Below, in pieces: positions 58,145 to 64,000 of a stretch of DNA of 64,000 nucleotides. Within the stretch, counting starts at the first letter, position 1. Every line of letters starts with the position of its first letter. This stretch comes from Ruminococcus flavefaciens (GTDB lineage Bacteria > Bacillota > Clostridia > Oscillospirales > Ruminococcaceae). The translations under genes were made by a program, and so were the position numbers. The notes under the pieces were generated by a model. It saw only the letters and a list, made by a program, of their open reading frames with translations. It was not told the origin of the DNA and did no database searches. The DNA is taken from positions 124,001 through 188,000 of the forward strand of contig SVNH01000002.1 in the NCBI GenBank assembly GCA_015067005.1, in the 5' to 3' direction.

Positions 58145-59479
58145 TTACCCCATATGCATACCGAATTCTTCCTTTTTTCTGAGCTCCTTTGCCAGTGCCT
58201 TTCGGTCAACGTGTTCCCGAGCGTACTCGGTATCATCGGCAGGCTCGTCCTCAATTATCGAAGCCATAGTTGCAACGCCGCTGACAATGCTATCAAGACC
58301 GATTGTGATATCACTATCCACTTCGCAACCTTCAAGCTGAGCCTGTGCTTGTATTCGTCGAGCTCTTTCAGTTTCAAGCCATATTGCTCGTTCAGCTTCC
58401 CAGCCTGTAAGACGAGATCTGCTGTTGCTTTCTTCAATTCCTTGGCTGCTAAAGTCGCGGTTTCCGACGTTTGATCCAGTATCTCCTGACAGGTCGCTAT
58501 GGTATTCCTCTGCTCGGAGCGTACCGTTTTCAGCACCTGTTCTGTCTCTGCTTTCGTCGCCAAAACCGACAGTCGGCTGAGTATTTCCAGCTGCTCCTGC
58601 GACATCAGTTTGTTCAATTCTATCAGCGCTCTCCAGTTGGAATCGAGCACCAATACCGTTGGCTGAGTTTCCTCCGCAGCCGACAATTCCTTGTCGTACA
58701 TCTGCTGCAATTCTTCTTGTTTCGAACTCATATTCCATATTCTCCTTTCTGTATTTGTCGCCGTGAAGCTTATTGTCACGGCATCTTCTGCCATTTGGAC
58801 AGGCATATGTGATATACTTTCTGTTGTCCTCCCACCTGACACCGTAGCCCTGCCGCTTCATCATGTAGCAGAACTGCTTCTTGGTTTTGGCTTGTTTCAT
58901 CACTTGGTTTATGACATTCATCAGCTCCCACTTGAAGCTCTCGCCGCGCTTGGCTGACCTGTACTCGTTGTCGGAAAGTATATCTTTCTTCATTTTCTTC
59001 TTGGGTGCATCAAGTACATGGACTCCATACCGCTGACAAATTTCATCGCTGAGTTTCATCAGTTGCTCGACGCTCTCCTTGTTTGAATGATATTTCTTTC
59101 CGTCCTCGAAGCTGACCGAATTCAGCACCAAGTGGCTGTGGATATGCTCTCTGTCAATATGAGTTGCGACTACAACTTCGTATCTGTTGAAGACTTTCTC
59201 CGCAAGCTCCACCGCTATCTTGTGTGCGAGTTCGGGTTCGATTTCATATCCGCTTGGGAAGCTCTGCACCAGATGATAGTAGAGCCGACCGTCAGGCTTG
59301 TGGTACAGGTTCTTGGTCGCGGTCATTTCATCGAGGGCAGTCTCGGGAGCACAGTTGACTCCTGTCACGAAACGCTTGTCCTCTGACACTGTTTTCTCCT
59401 TTCTGCTGACGTAGGCAAGGACGTTCTTCATACCGCCAGCGGTCTGAGTTTTGTTGTTTATGAAATGGATTATCGGCAT
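58145..59479 (-). CDS. Relaxase / mobilization nuclease
   Basis: 444 residues, ATG at 59479 overlapping the MobC stop codon by one base. The N-terminal nuclease domain (about 1-200) has the histidine triad HIDREHIHSHLVLNSV of the PF03432 relaxases and a candidate nucleophile tyrosine in NVLAYVSRKEK. It would nick oriT and lead the strand into a recipient cell with help from a conjugative element elsewhere. The C-terminal part (about 250-444) is low in recognisable structure and is shared, in another reading frame, with the nested gene at 58255-58731. No coupling protein is present, so the element is mobilizable rather than self-transmissible. Confidence 0.92.
   Translation of the reverse strand: MPIIHFINNKTQTAGGMKNVLAYVSRKEKTVSEDKRFVTGVNCAPETALDEMTATKNLYHKPDGRLYYHLVQSFPSGYEIEPELAHKIAVELAEKVFNRYEVVVATHIDREHIHSHLVLNSVSFEDGKKYHSNKESVEQLMKLSDEICQRYGVHVLDAPKKKMKKDILSDNEYRSAKRGESFKWELMNVINQVMKQAKTKKQFCYMMKRQGYGVRWEDNRKYITYACPNGRRCRDNKLHGDKYRKENMEYEFETRRIAADVRQGIVGCGGNSANGIGARFQLESADRIEQTDVAGAAGNTQPTVGFGDESRDRTGAENGTLRAEEYHSDLSGDTGSNVGNRDFSSQGIEESNSRSRLTGWEAERAIWLETERARRIQAQAQLEGCEVDSDITIGLDSIVSGVATMASIIEDEPADDTEYAREHVDRKALAKELRKKEEFGMHMG
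58255..58731 (-). CDS. Nested out-of-frame gene inside the relaxase gene (MobB-like candidate)
   Basis: 158 residues starting at the ATG at 58731, with AAAGGAGA 9 bases upstream. The protein MSSKQEELQQMYDKELSAAE ... is a long coiled coil (about 40-130) with a C-terminal membrane helix (WIVISQSVLIALSAALQLWL). The whole gene lies in another frame within the relaxase gene. ColE1-type plasmids have the same arrangement: mobB, encoding a coiled-coil membrane protein, lies within mobA. The good ribosome site, coherent predicted structure and matching precedent argue that it is real rather than a shadow frame. A role in bringing the relaxosome to the membrane is inferred. Confidence 0.72.
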   Translation of the reverse strand: MSSKQEELQQMYDKELSAAEETQPTVLVLDSNWRALIELNKLMSQEQLEILSRLSVLATKAETEQVLKTVRSEQRNTIATCQEILDQTSETATLAAKELKKATADLVLQAGKLNEQYGLKLKELDEYKHRLSLKVAKWIVISQSVLIALSAALQLWLR

Positions 59480-59790
59480 CACTTCACCGCCTTTGTTATG
59501 TCACAGACGGCTTGTGTAAGTGCTCTGTGCTGCTCCACAAGCTCGTCCAGTCGGACGGAGTGAAGCCGTCCTTCGTGAGCCAGCATTGCTATCTGATTGA
59601 GATTTCGCCCGATTGCTTTCTGCTGCTTGGCGACCTCGTTCAGTCCGTCAGCTACGATAATTTTCTTGTCCATAGCCGACCTGAGAACGAAGTCACTCAG
59701 CGATAATTTGTGCCGTTCAGCCTTGCTGTGTATCCGCTTGTACTCGTCATCGGTACAGCGAATGGTTATAGTTTTGTTGCGTTTTCTCAT
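59479..59790 (-). CDS. mobC: MobC-like mobilization accessory protein
   Basis: 103 residues with AAGGAGAA 8 bases before the ATG. The N-terminus TITIRCTDDEYKRIHSKAERHKLSLSDFVLRSAM is a ribbon-helix-helix DNA-binding segment; GLNEVAKQQKAIGRNLNQIAMLAHEG matches the MobC consensus (GxNLNQIA). It binds oriT next to the relaxase and helps open the nick site. It overlaps the relaxase start by one base, so translation is coupled. Candidate oriT palindromes lie directly upstream. Confidence 0.92.
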   Translation of the reverse strand: MRKRNKTITIRCTDDEYKRIHSKAERHKLSLSDFVLRSAMDKKIIVADGLNEVAKQQKAIGRNLNQIAMLAHEGRLHSVRLDELVEQHRALTQAVCDITKAVK

Positions 59791-59832
59791 TATAACATTC
59801 TCCTTTCTATGTGCGATTTTTGAGTGGGGGTT

Positions 59833-59885
59833 CGGGGTTCTCCCCGACCAGCAAGCGTTCGGCGGACTGCCGAATGCGATGCTGG
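59833..59885. other. Candidate oriT palindromes
   Basis: Two hairpins just upstream of mobC: CGGGG-TTCT-CCCCG (59833-59846) and CCAGCA..TTCGGC-GGACT-GCCGAA..TGCTGG (59848-59884). Position next to mobC and relaxase genes and a GC-rich composition fit an origin of transfer. The nick site was not identified. Confidence 0.5.
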
Positions 59886-60068
59886 CATTTCATACCTCCG
59901 CTACCTGTACTGCTCCCTCAGCAGTTTTTCTTCCTCCGCTGAAAATATCTCCGCGGTACCGCCACACTCGCTCCACGTTGCGCGACAACCGCTTTCACCG
60001 CCGCAGGTGGGATAACTCCCCGATTTGTGTAGCCGCGGCAAAAACGCGCGTTTTTGTGCGTGTGTATA

Positions 60069-60117
60069 CCGTCACCCTGAACCGCAAATGCCGTCACCCA
60101 TATTTTTACCGTCACCC
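60069..60117. repeat. Three CCGTCACCC direct repeats
   Basis: CCGTCACCC occurs at 60069, 60091 and 60109, at the 3' end of the RepA-type gene, where they code GDG words. A near copy (CTGTCACCC) is at 60206. They could be iteron-like protein binding sites or only a coding repeat. Confidence 0.45.
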
Positions 60118-61133
60118 GCCTCAAACAAAGGTAAATAGACGTTTTCGGGACTTCGGGTGCCGGTATGGTCAGTAATTTCTACCCACAGCAGACTTCCGTT
60201 TTTACTGTCACCCGACTGGTCATAAACGAGTTCCAGTATTCTTGAGCCATGACTTCTGCGCATACTGAATAGTACTCCGTATACTTTTAATTCGTCCGTG
60301 TGCTGAACAAGATTTCGAGTCATCCAGTTCGGAGCATACTCACGACCGAAGCGTTTATACATCAGATTGCAGAGTTCTGTTGCTGAACCTGTGAAGCGCT
60401 TCTCATCGACCATGAGATCATGTATCGCGAAAGAGAAAAGGTCTGGCTTGCGTTCAGGCACATCGTCAACTACATTCCACCTGTGATTTGCAAACTCCAA
60501 GTTCAATTCAAGGTGTTCAATGTCACGACCTGCGCAGTGTAGCTTAGCTTTACCGCTGCCGCGATGTTGTTCTATCATGACCATGATACCGTCGACGCTG
60601 CCGATGATACCTGTCGAGCCTGAGACCATATTGAACGGATCGCTGTCATAACACTTGCGCGTATGATGCACGACAAGTATTGCAACTTTCAGCTTATCCG
60701 CAAGCGCTTTCAGTACAGAGAGCTCTTTGTAGTCTGAGCCATAGTTGACATCAGTGTTGCACCTGATTTTCTGAAGTGTATCGATAACAATTACTTTCAG
60801 ATTCGTAAGCTCCTGTTTACTCTTTTCAAGTTCTTCCTCGAGACCATTGCCTATTGACTGCGCTTCTATTGCGAAGTTCAAGTTCTCACAAGGTTCATCT
60901 GTGAGTTCATATATCCTGTTCTGCAAGCGCAGGAGGTTGTCCTCAAGACTCAGATACAATACCTGACCAATATTTGTATCGTGCTTGAGGAACTGCTCAC
61001 CATTAGCGACTGATAAACATAAATCGAGCGCTAACCACGATTTGCCTATCTTCGGTGCGCCTGCAAGGATATACAGTCCGGGATACATCATTTTGTAGAT
61101 GATGTACTCCTGCTTTTCCAGTGGAGTTGTCAT
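60072..61133 (-). CDS. RepA-type RecA-fold ATPase
   Basis: 353 residues. Walker A GAPKIGKSW (about 25-33) and Walker B VIVIDTLQKIR (about 112-122) with VVHHTRK downstream match the AAA_25/RepA helicase group found on plasmids and mobilizable elements. The C-terminal third (about 230-353) may be a DNA-binding or primase-contact region. The ATG at 61133 has no ribosome site; a strong AAAGGAG lies about 55 bases upstream and the frame stays open through GNELTIYNSEYI, so translation may begin there at a rare start codon. It probably supports replication of the excised circle. Confidence 0.82.
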   Translation of the reverse strand: MTTPLEKQEYIIYKMMYPGLYILAGAPKIGKSWLALDLCLSVANGEQFLKHDTNIGQVLYLSLEDNLLRLQNRIYELTDEPCENLNFAIEAQSIGNGLEEELEKSKQELTNLKVIVIDTLQKIRCNTDVNYGSDYKELSVLKALADKLKVAILVVHHTRKCYDSDPFNMVSGSTGIIGSVDGIMVMIEQHRGSGKAKLHCAGRDIEHLELNLEFANHRWNVVDDVPERKPDLFSFAIHDLMVDEKRFTGSATELCNLMYKRFGREYAPNWMTRNLVQHTDELKVYGVLFSMRRSHGSRILELVYDQSGDSKNGSLLWVEITDHTGTRSPENVYLPLFEAGDGKNMGDGICGSG

Positions 61134-62105
61134 TATGTACTCGCTGTTGTAAATTGTTAATTCGTTTCCTATAAAATCATCTCCTTTTTATCTTTAAACA
61201 CAGCCGACAGCTTTTTCGTTACGAGCAGTTACCCGCGCGAACTATTTGTGTGGGCTGTGTCGGGCGGATTTCTACTTTCCACAAGTAAAAAAGTGGGAGC
61301 AGTATCCTTTATGCAAATTGAACTGTTTTTGCATATGTTTTTGACTGCTCTGAAACGTTTTCCGAAACACAAATCCATTTTATGAGAACTGACCTTTTCT
61401 CATAAAATCATGACTGCGACTGCAAACAGCGTAAAATAGAGGCTTGCAGACATTTTCACTCAAGACTGCTATTATGCCAGTTTTGAATGTTTTTCAGTTA
61501 GAAATGTGACTTTCGGAATTAAAAAGTGGGAGCAGTATCCTTATTGCATTTTGATGTAGTTTTGAATATATTCTAAGGCTGCAGATCACGAACGGATCAG
61601 TACAAAAGTGCGCGACACATCACGGACCTGCTGTGAGCTCACAGTGGTATCCGCCGCACCCTTGTCTGACCGAATCAGAAGCCGTCCGACTGCACATCGG
61701 ACTCATAGGCAACCTAAATGCTCGGCTGCCCTAGCACACTCCCATTGCCTGCGACGGTTTTATCACGCTCGGACTGTGGCTGAATGTAAGTATCCGTTCC
61801 CGACTTTCATCGCTACTTCACATCTGCGCTATGTGAAACCAGAGATGTTATCGCTCGGCATTCGCGTCATAGCGCATCTCTGGGCTGGTACGGCTCACCA
61901 CCCCACCATCGGAAACAACGTAACTCCTGATCCCATATTCAATTTTCAAGTTGCTGTCCAAGTCCGAAGACTCTTCCTCAGTTTCAATCATAACAGACTT
62001 TTTTCACATAATAAATGCGAAATGAAACTCAAATGTTTATTTATACTTCCATTTCAATATGATGTGTGTTATAATAGTGGTAACCTATCTTTGGAGGTAA
62101 AACTT
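61134..62105. other. Long non-coding region of the mobile element
   Basis: Holds a 20-base direct repeat, AAAAGTGGGAGCAGTATCCTT-like, at 61287-61309 and 61521-61542, in an AT-rich part. A GC-rich, hairpin-rich part follows (about 61600-61930, for example CTGTGAGCTCACAG and GTCCGA/TCGGAC). TATAAT at 62070-62075 is the likely -10 of the next gene. The region may contain a replication origin or a structured RNA; no known family was recognised. Confidence 0.4.
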
Positions 62106-63107
62106 ATGTATCTGAGCCGTGGACTGTACGTTTTCCCAAATAAAAATACTATTAGGCGCTTTATGTATGATGGAGAAGAAGCAACCGAACTGCCTGAGAT
62201 AACATTTGAACAGCAGCTGATAGACTTTCTTGAGATTGATCTGACGCCGTTCAACAGACTGCTTGACAAGCTGAAAGCATATACCAAGGAGAACACGACT
62301 CCTGATGAACTTTTGGGCGTGTGCCGAGCCGTTGGATATACTGCTGAGATCTTTTGTCAGGAAGAACCTGTGTACAGCTTTCTGCTGTGTACAAAGCTGT
62401 ATGTTGACAGTTATGATATATCAAGTTATGAAGAGCTTTTTGAGTATAAGGATCACGCTGTTGAAATGCTGCGAGATATGGTACACACTCAAAACATTTT
62501 CTTCACTATCGCAGATGCGTATTGCAGATTTGAAGGCACCCACGAGGAAAAGACTACTAAAGCATTCTTAGGCAGGGAAACAATCTTCAAGTGCCAATTT
62601 GAACAGGTTATCGCACATACAGATGTCAGCACGGAAATGTTTCAGATGACAAGACCTAAGCTGCCATACAGCAGAGGTTACCGCTTCGACAATCTGCCTG
62701 ACTATATATGGTATATCTTCCTGCACACAATGGAATATGATACGAGCTTCAGCCAATGCGACTACTGCGGTCATTTTTTCAAACCTAAGACAAAGAAAAA
62801 GACCCGATACTGTGATCGGGTCAGGACTGATGACGGACGCACATGTAAGCAGGTTGGACCACCGTTAATATATAAATTCAGGCTTCAGCACAGCAAGCTG
62901 CTAGCTGACTACGACAGAGCCATCAATCGCAACTACAGGCGCGTTGAGCGGTACGAGTTAAAGCTCGGAGACGAAAAGCAAGGCAAGGACTTGTCCTATA
63001 ACGATTATGCCGACTGGCTCAGGGAGCTTCATTCAGCAAAGACAGCGTTCATGTCAGGTGAACTGTCTGAGGAGAATTTTAAAAAAGCAATACATAAATT
63101 GGATTAA
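62106..63107 (+). CDS. DUF6076-like protein with treble-clef-type zinc motif
   Basis: 333 residues from the ATG at 62106 (GGAGG 7 bases ahead); the open frame upstream to 61608 is non-coding leader. Helical throughout. Near 215-255 the pattern CDYCGHFFKPKTKKKTRYCDR ... TCKQVGP gives four cysteines in two pairs, a zinc site of the type seen in DUF6076 proteins, as I recall. Such proteins are frequent in Firmicutes mobile elements and may bind nucleic acid. It lies between the element's origin-like region and its toxin-antitoxin pair. The function is unknown. Confidence 0.72.
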   Translation: MYLSRGLYVFPNKNTIRRFMYDGEEATELPEITFEQQLIDFLEIDLTPFNRLLDKLKAYTKENTTPDELLGVCRAVGYTAEIFCQEEPVYSFLLCTKLYVDSYDISSYEELFEYKDHAVEMLRDMVHTQNIFFTIADAYCRFEGTHEEKTTKAFLGRETIFKCQFEQVIAHTDVSTEMFQMTRPKLPYSRGYRFDNLPDYIWYIFLHTMEYDTSFSQCDYCGHFFKPKTKKKTRYCDRVRTDDGRTCKQVGPPLIYKFRLQHSKLLADYDRAINRNYRRVERYELKLGDEKQGKDLSYNDYADWLRELHSAKTAFMSGELSEENFKKAIHKLD

Positions 63108-63165
63108 CATTTAAATATTATACAGGGGGATTACTACAAATTTGATGATAAATTTATCTTAAAAC

Positions 63166-63194
63166 TTGACAATTATTCTGGATTAGGTTATAAT
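63166..63194 (+). promoter_or_regulatory. Promoter of the toxin-antitoxin pair
   Basis: Perfect TTGACA and TATAAT with a 17-base spacer, 40 bases before the antitoxin start. Confidence 0.85.
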
Positions 63195-63234
63195 AGTTGT
63201 AGAAAGAAAACTGTTTCTGAAAGGAGCTGTTACT

Positions 63235-63501
63235 ATGCCGAATATCGTGCCTATTTCAGATTTAAGGAATTATTCTGCTGTATTGCAGGACGTTGCAGTA
63301 GGTTCACCCGTTTATCTTACCAAGAACGGTCGCGGCTGCTATGCAATCGTTGATATTGCGGAGCAAGAGGAGTACGAGCGTACCAAAGCGGCACTCCGCC
63401 TAATGTGTGAATTGGAAGAGGGAAGGAAATCCGGCGAACAGGAAGGCTGGATCACTTCCGATGATATGAGAAAGCATTTCGGAGCAAAAAAGCATGAATA
63501 A
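63235..63501 (+). CDS. Phd/YefM-type antitoxin
   Basis: 88 residues; AAAGGAGC is 8 bases ahead of the ATG. The N-terminus MPNIVPISDLRNYSAVLQDVAVGSPVYLTKNGRGCYAIVDIAEQEEY is the Phd/YefM DNA-binding fold, and the acidic C-terminal half would wrap the toxin. It should neutralise the downstream RelE/ParE-like toxin and repress their shared promoter. The stop overlaps the toxin start by 8 bases. Position at the right end of the element suits a role in its stable maintenance. Confidence 0.92.
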   Translation: MPNIVPISDLRNYSAVLQDVAVGSPVYLTKNGRGCYAIVDIAEQEEYERTKAALRLMCELEEGRKSGEQEGWITSDDMRKHFGAKKHE

Positions 63502-63811
63502 AATTGTTTACTCTCCGAAAGCCCGGAATGACCTTGATGAGATATGGACTTATATTTCTGAAAAATTGTTGAATCCTTCTGCTGCTGAAGCCACTGTCAA
63601 CGGAATACTTGATACTATTGATATGCTTCAGGCACAAGCTGAGATTGGAAAGCCTCTTTATTTCTCGTCCGACCTGTTCAGCGGATATCGTTTTCTTGTT
63701 TATAAGAATTACCTTGCATTCTACCGAACAAGCGAAGATACCGTATATATTGACCGTATCATTTACGGTAAACGTGATTATATGCGGCTGCTTTTCAGAG
63801 ATTTGGATTGA
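63494..63811 (+). CDS. RelE/ParE-family toxin
   Basis: 105 residues with the family start IVYSPKARNDLDEIWTYISEKLLNPSAAEATVNGI and the C-terminal YRFLVYKNYLAFYRTSEDTVYIDRIIYGKRDYMRLL. This is closest to the ParE/RelE superfamily members that pair with Phd/YefM antitoxins. RelE-type members cut mRNA on the ribosome, ParE-type poison gyrase; the sequence alone does not settle which. Overlaps the antitoxin gene, so translation is coupled. It is the last gene before the tRNA-Leu 3' half at 63843. Confidence 0.92.
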   Translation: MNKIVYSPKARNDLDEIWTYISEKLLNPSAAEATVNGILDTIDMLQAQAEIGKPLYFSSDLFSGYRFLVYKNYLAFYRTSEDTVYIDRIIYGKRDYMRLLFRDLD

Positions 63812-63842
63812 CCGTAAAAAACCACTATCGTGACCTATCCCT

Positions 63843-63895
63843 CAGGTCCATATGAACGCAAGTTCATGCAGGTTCAAGTCCTGTTATCCGCACCA
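63843..63895 (+). tRNA. Orphan 3' half of tRNA-Leu (attR of the element)
   Basis: Begins at CAG of the anticodon and contains CCATA, a variable arm TGAAC-GCAA-GTTCA (perfectly paired), the T arm and TATCCGCACCA. It matches the 3' part of tRNA-Leu at 55985 except for five bases in the variable arm. No 5' half precedes it, so it is not functional. Joined to any of the 5' halves it would give a complete tRNA-Leu. Confidence 0.9.
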
Positions 63896-63899
63896 TTGA

Positions 63900-63932
63900 A
63901 AAGCTCGATTTATCGGGCTTTTTTCTTTTTGC
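63900..63932 (+). terminator. Terminator after the tRNA-Leu 3' half
   Basis: AAGCTCGA/TCGGGCTT stem followed by TTTTCTTTTT. It looks like the original terminator of the tRNA-Leu gene before integration. Bases 63933-64000 hold nothing recognisable. Confidence 0.75.
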
Positions 63933-64000
63933 CTAATGGTATTCCGATGTTGTCACTATGTAAACTTTTGCGCAAAAGTTATGTTAATGCGTATGCCGAG

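Noticed and set aside
59597-60175. 192-codon plus-strand open frame
   Set aside because: Spans mobC antisense, the oriT-like palindromes and the end of the RepA-type gene; no ribosome site and no protein-like features.
61608-62105. In-frame extension of the DUF6076-like gene by 166 codons
   Set aside because: The TATAAT box and GGAGG site directly precede the ATG at 62106, and the extension reads like translated structured DNA.

Overview
The window looks like chromosome of an anaerobic, fibre-degrading Gram-positive of the Ruminococcus type (Oscillospiraceae). The reasons are the many secreted proteins ending in Ruminococcus-style dockerins (GDAN-x-D-x-x-x-DMSDVV-x-VMQ followed by NGTS-x-DRIT and NDAL-x-IQ), the GH9 and GH26 plant-cell-wall enzymes, strong GGAGG ribosome sites, and TTGACA/TATAAT promoters with 17-bp spacers. 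No rRNA or CRISPR array is present. One complete tRNA gene (Leu, anticodon CAG) and three partial copies of it are seen.

Layout. 1-8.8 kb: cardiolipin synthase, a GH26 mannanase-like and a GH9 cellulase-like dockerin enzyme, FtsH. 8.8-12.7 kb (minus strand): a membrane GGDEF protein, a TrmH/SpoU RNA methyltransferase, an unknown protein and a flavin reductase-like protein. 13-19.3 kb: a five-gene MacB-type export operon (two HlyD-like adaptors, permease, lipoprotein, ATPase) whose extracytoplasmic parts carry Gly/Ser/Met low-complexity tracts. 19.4-21.3 kb: enolase behind a long, hairpin-rich leader. 21.4-29.4 kb: methyltransferase, AraC regulator, small membrane protein, P-type ATPase with an RxRxR N-terminus and SCALK transmembrane motif, then two ABC exporter-fold half-transporters; this resembles a ferrosome/iron-handling locus. 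29.5-32.2 kb: AT-rich small orphan genes and a leucine-rich-repeat (LRR) dockerin protein. 32.5-39.6 kb: a six-gene operon starting with an ECF-like sigma factor and a protein joining a cytoplasmic anti-sigma-like segment, one membrane helix and an extracellular sugar-binding domain, followed by MalF/MalG-type permeases, a HlyD-like adaptor and a MacB-core protein, with no ATPase.

From 39.57 kb to 63.9 kb the DNA is an accretion zone marked by pieces of tRNA-Leu: 5' halves at 39574 and 45763, a whole gene at 55985 and a 3' half at 63843. It holds a clostripain-like lipoprotein, a 1156-residue toxin-like lipoprotein, two lipase-LRR-dockerin proteins, two broken LRR genes, an IS3 remnant, a 245-bp duplication and, between 56072 and 63842, a compact mobilizable element (serine recombinase, relaxase with an out-of-frame nested gene, MobC, oriT-like palindromes, RepA-type ATPase, DUF6076-like protein, Phd/RelE-type toxin-antitoxin).

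The strongest leads are the tRNA-Leu junctions, the sigma/anti-sigma-solute-binding fusion, the ferrosome-like locus and the nested mobilization gene. All functions are read from sequence and family knowledge; no database search was run.
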